DNA from: Kwoniella bestiolae CBS 10118
Taxonomy: Eukaryota; Basidiomycota; Tremellomycetes; Tremellales; Cryptococcaceae
NCBI RefSeq assembly: GCF_000512585.2
Contig: NC_089248.1
Coordinates: 434,001-498,000, forward strand
Direction: 5' to 3'
Length of the DNA: 64,000 bases
Below are positions 60,420 through 64,000 of this stretch, one piece after another. Numbering within the stretch: position 1 is the first letter of the stretch; each line of letters begins with the position of its first letter. The notes below the pieces were generated by a model. It was given only the letters and a program-made list of their open reading frames with translations. It had not been told where the DNA came from and did not search any database. Position numbers and translations under genes: made by a program.

Positions 60420-60541
60420 ACCCCCTCTCACCTCGAATTACATTTCCTTCTTTCCTCATCCACTCACACACTCATCAATACAATCCAATCAAACAGTCTC
60501 TTGACGCCAACACAACCAACACACCAAATCAAATAATCACA

Positions 60542-61176
60542 ATGGCCCGAACCAAGCAAACCGCTCGAAAGTCCACTGGTGGTAAAGCCCCAAGAAAGCA
60601 ACGTGAGTTTGTATTTTCCCGCTCTCAACATCGTTCGCCACCCGTTCTGACATTGTTCGTTTGATGGTTGTCAGTTGCCACCAAGGCTGCTAGAAAGTCC
60701 ACCTCCAAGACTCAAGGTGCCGGTACCTCCGGTGGTGTCAAGAAGCCCCACAGATACAGACCTGGTACTGTCGCTCTCCGAGAAATTAGACGATACCGTG
60801 AGTTAGCTCCCCCGCGATCTCCATCGTCGTTCTGGTGAGACAGCAGCTGACCTTTTTTTCTTAGAAAAATCCACTGAGCTCCTCATCCGAAAACTTCCTT
60901 TCCAACGATTAGTCAGGGAAATCGCTCAAGACTTCAAGACCGACTTGCGATTCCAATCTTCCGCTGTGCTCGCTCTTCAAGAAGCCTCTGAAGCCTACCT
61001 TGTCTCTCTCGTAAGTCTACTATCAGCTTTGCCCCCCTCAGTCGAGTTCAGTAGCTGACCTGACATTGATTACATAGTTCGAAGACACCAACCTCGCTGC
61101 CATCCACGCTAAGAGAGTTACCATCCAACCCAAGGATCTTCAACTCGCCCGAAGACTCCGAGGTGAACGATCTTAA
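60542..61176 (+). CDS. Histone H3 with a lengthened N-terminal tail
   Basis: Core nucleosome histone. Exons 60542-60602, 60675-60797, 60865-61010 and 61078-61176 give 142 residues, against the usual 136. The tail is canonical through MARTKQTARKSTGGKAPRKQ and LATKAARKS, so K4, K9, K14, K18, K23 and K27 are kept. Where other H3s have four residues before GGVKK, this one has ten (TSKTQGAGTS, bases 60701-60730), adding one Lys and several Thr/Ser. The histone fold is standard ([20 protein letters not shown], then RLVREIAQDFKTDLRFQSS), ending RLRGERS as in yeast H3. The fold matches canonical H3 rather than CENP-A. The insertion is coding and away from splice junctions, so it is not an intron-boundary error. 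Confidence 0.96.
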
Positions 61177-61865
61177 GCTCTCCCTCTCTCAATGAGAGCA
61201 GGAGAATAGGCCGGTCTTGGGGGAATTCATCATTTCATCTCACACGCGTGATACATCAATCTCATCAATCTTGATCATCATTTCGTGATTACTTATTTCA
61301 CAACCATCTTCGTTTCGCTCATTTACTTTTACTTATATCGGGTTGAGTTTACTCCCCACATTCATGTATTCATGCATGTTCTATATTATCATCATCTACT
61401 TTGCCTCGGTGCAATCTTGATTATACGCAGCAAGTGGCAATTTGATTTGGATTCACCTTTTCGCGCACCCTGATTTCGGAACTACCTTGCACACACGACA
61501 AGGCATCCTGTATGCTCGAAAGATCTCATGATTGCCCATGCACAAATACACAGGCCTCATGTATGCATGTATTTAGGCCGTATGACGCTTGCTACCTTGA
61601 TGATCTGATTGAAAACGTTGTATAATCACACCACCAAAGTGCCACGTTATACACCTGATCTTAACCCTGAAAATACGGAGAGAGTGAACCAACTTCACGT
61701 GTAAATCCACCCTCCCATCTCCTGACATCTCTACTCCTGACAACTTTCCAGCACATACCACTCCCTCCCTCCCTTCTCATATCCCAAAGCTTTATTCATC
61801 TACTCTCAGTTCACCTTCCTGCCGTATATCCTATATCCTTGCACATCCTCGTCACCTACATCAAA
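61177..61865. other. Intergenic, H3 3' region and BFR1 promoter
   Basis: 689 bp. The H3 3' UTR region is T-rich with no clear animal-type histone stem-loop. The ~120 bp before 61866 is C/T-rich, as for highly expressed fungal genes. No gene is seen. Confidence 0.5.
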
Positions 61866-64000
61866 ATGCCCCCTCCCACTTCCTCTCTCAAGCCCTCCGC
61901 GGCCAAGACCAACGGTTCCACCGCTCCTGCTGCTGGTGAAGCTAAACCAGCCGGCGGTAACGGTAAATCCACGGCTGGTCAATTGGCTAAACCTGATCAA
62001 AGCAAGTACAATGCAGAGCAGGAGGAGCTGAACAAGCAGATCGCAGAGGTCAAAGTGAAGCTTGTAGGTGCAACTATCTCCGTCACCAGTGAAATGCAAC
62101 GCGGAGATGCTGACTGAATATCTCTCAACTTTCATTTGCTCTAACCAACTATAAATGACAATCTTCTCATGGGATATACTATTTGCTCATCACCAACTGC
62201 TTGCCCACCCACCCGCAGGACGCCATCCGCTCCCGAATCTCCCTCACCCAAGCTCCTCAAGGCGGTGACCGTCGATCAGAGATCAAAGCTGAGATGGACT
62301 CTTTGCGAGGGGACCAAGCGAAATTCAAGGGGGATAGGAACAGGTTGTTCGACGAGATGAAGAAGTATCAGGAGGCGTTGGCCAAGAAGATCAAGGATGT
62401 TCAGGGGCAGAAGGGGAAGGTTAGTTATAGGACTACTGGGGAGATTGATGAGAGGATTAGGTGAGTCTGATTCTCTATTTCATGGTGCTGTCTTCGAAGG
62501 TACGCTGGGTCTTGTTTCTCTCTGCGTTTTATTAGAGATAAGTTGGCGAGGCGAAAAATTGTAGATTTGATTACACTTACTTTTCCTATCTGTTGTCATC
62601 TTGTCATCATTTTCTTAGCTTGTATTCATCTTGTCACTGCTCGAGAAATCCCTTCCATCTCATTCTGGAATGTGATTGGGATTTTTGACCTCCTTGTTTC
62701 GGTGTTTCTTATCTCAATGTGTTACTACTTTTGCATAACAACCGTACCATAATTTCAACGCTAACCACCCTCCCCCACAGCTCTCTCGAAAAACAAATCG
62801 AATCCGGCTCCCTCAAACTAATCGACGAGAAAAAATCCCTCGCCGAAATAACCTCCCTGAGACGATCTCGTAAAGTCCTCGAATCCACCGGATCAGTCGA
62901 CGATGCCATCGCAGCTGATAAAACCAAGATTGACGAGCTGAAGAAACAACTGGACGACCCAGAAGCTAAGAAGGTCAATGAAAGATTCGATGCGCTCAAG
63001 AAGGAGATGGATGGGTTGAGGGCCGAGGGCGATAAGGCTTATGAGGAGAGGGGGAGGCTGTTTGATGAGAGGAATAAGTTGAGTAAGGAGATGGTGAGTT
63101 GGTTTGCCTTGGTGGTGTATCCGGAATCCGAAGTGGGGCGGGAGGGGGTTGTCGGGATGGTGTTGGGATTGACATGGAGGGTGTGGATGTGCGGATGGGT
63201 TAGCATGTAACGGCTAGATAATGAGGAGAGCCGCGAGGAGATTAGACGGGCTCTACATATTGCATCTTCCAAGCTCCGATGTCTTGTCTTCCCTCTTGGT
63301 GTTCCTATCAATGGAGGTAGCATGCTAACCTTTGGCACCCTCCAGGACGAGCTGTACGAAAAGAAGAGACAATCCGCTCAAGGTCACCGAGAAGCCAACG
63401 ACAAGTGAGTTGACGATCAAGCATATGCACATTGATCTTACTGATCTCTACTCCTCACACAAGGTACTACGCCAAAGTGCAGGCCGACCGACAAGCCCGA
63501 CAAGAACGTTTCAAAGCTGAAAAAGCCAAGGAAGACGCCGCCCGACGAAACGAGGAGATCACCCGACTAAGGGAAGAAGCCAAAGCTCCAGCCTTCACCT
63601 CCGAGATCGACGACTGTGGAGTTTTGATCGGATGGTTTAAAGGGAAATACGGTTCTGGCGAGGTGCCCTCCACTCATGCAGGGGACAAGGTGAATGAAGA
63701 GAAGGTATTGGAAGGTGTCAAAGCCCTTGAGATTAGGAAGGTAGATTCCGAAGATGCTTTCAAGGGAATGACGTTGAAGAAGAAAGATGCAGATGAGGAA
63801 CTTGGCGGGTTCTTCGGAGGAGGTGGGAAATCCAAAAAAGGCAAGAAAGGAGGAAACAATAAAAAGTCGGGAGCTGCTACGCCTGCTTCGGAGGGGACTT
63901 CTACCCCTTCCGCCGGGGCTGGCGCGGTCAACCTCCCTATGAGTTTACTCAGTGCGTTGTTGAGTCTTGGCATCCCCCCTCCATCGGGCAAGGAGGATGT
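61866..64000 (+). CDS. BFR1: Nuclear segregation / mRNP protein Bfr1 (3' end outside window)
   Basis: Bfr1 is a polysome- and mRNP-associated coiled-coil protein at the ER. I start at ATG 61866 (MPPPTSSLKPSAAKTNGSTA) because it follows a TCAAA context; an in-frame upstream codon at 61839 is not ATG. Exons: 61866 to about 62067, about 62219-62460, about 62781-63092, about 63345-63404 and about 63464 to the window end. The product is mostly coiled coil: RSRISLTQAPQGGDRRSEIK, SLEKQIESGSLKLIDEKKSL, RFDALKKEMDGLRAEGDKAY and YYAKVQADRQARQERFKAEK. The EKQIESGxLKLxxEKK block is characteristic of Bfr1. A Gly/Lys-rich stretch follows (GGFFGGGGKSKKGKKGG). The stop codon lies beyond the window. Confidence 0.88.

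Larger units (their letters stand above)
59658..60541. promoter_or_regulatory. Divergent intergenic region with histone H3 promoter
   Basis: 884 bp between NDUFB9 (minus) and histone H3 (plus). The H3-proximal 300 bp holds the elements listed separately: TTTGGCGC, CACGTG, an inverted CCAAT and a TATA box. The rest shows no gene. Confidence 0.6.

Noticed and set aside
1..64000. A clustered, previously undescribed multi-gene system
   Set aside because: Neighbouring genes are unrelated conserved fungal genes on alternating strands, with no shared pathway or co-directional block. Novelty here lies in single genes, not in a cluster.

Overview
The window is nuclear DNA of a basidiomycete yeast-like fungus, most likely a tremellomycete related to Cryptococcus or Kwoniella. 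This rests on the gene structure: dense genes on both strands, many short introns (about 40-110 nt) with GTGAGT/GTAAGT donors, an internal CTGAC/CTGAT branch motif and CAG/TAG acceptors. It also rests on the gene families, including a CPL1-like secreted protein typical of these fungi. I saw no tRNA or rRNA gene, transposon, CRISPR array or prokaryotic-style operon. All gene models were spliced by eye from reading frame, splice consensus and family similarity; no search was run.

Layout. 1-4859 (+): 3' part of RRP5 (ribosome synthesis). 5219-7946 (+): a TRAPP II Trs65-like subunit. 8149-10380 (-): cytosolic asparaginyl-tRNA synthetase. 10802-13980 (+): a large HSL-type alpha/beta hydrolase. 14194-15455 (-): PITH-domain protein. 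15870-16866 (-): orphan protein. 17457-18494 (-): CPL1-like cysteine-rich protein. 18668-20208 (-): alginate-lyase-fold protein. 20853-21360 (+): 64-residue membrane protein. 21891-23804 (-): annexin. 24229-25110 (-): orphan. 25818-27372 (+): TB2/DP1/HVA22 (Yop1/REEP) protein. 27804-28239 (+): small membrane protein. 28548-30665 (-): Cdt1, head to head with CGR1 at 31195-31803 (+). 32061-32588 (-): small membrane protein.

32.6-38.7 kb is gene-poor. It holds one weak small-gene candidate (34425-34673, -) and a long pyrimidine-rich leader before a CBM21-type protein phosphatase 1 regulator (38664-41677, +). Then come a coiled-coil orphan with an 84-bp internal repeat (42747-44481, -), an F-box-like protein (45724-46719, +), a large helical protein (46992-49038, -), a GPATCH1-type G-patch protein (49369-52421, +), a WDR7/rabconnectin-3 beta protein (52581-58268, -), complex I subunit NDUFB9 (58649-59657, -), histone H3 (60542-61176, +) and BFR1 (61866 to the window end, +).

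Most genes are unrelated housekeeping genes. Ribosome and translation functions recur (RRP5, AsnRS, CGR1, BFR1), as do membrane traffic functions (Trs65, annexin, Yop1-like, WDR7), but nothing suggests a functional cluster. The most unusual items are a histone H3 whose tail has six extra residues just after the ARKS motif, a 4-kb leader with probable untranslated introns before the PP1 regulator, and an alginate-lyase-fold protein that lacks the usual Asn-His active-site motif and any signal peptide.
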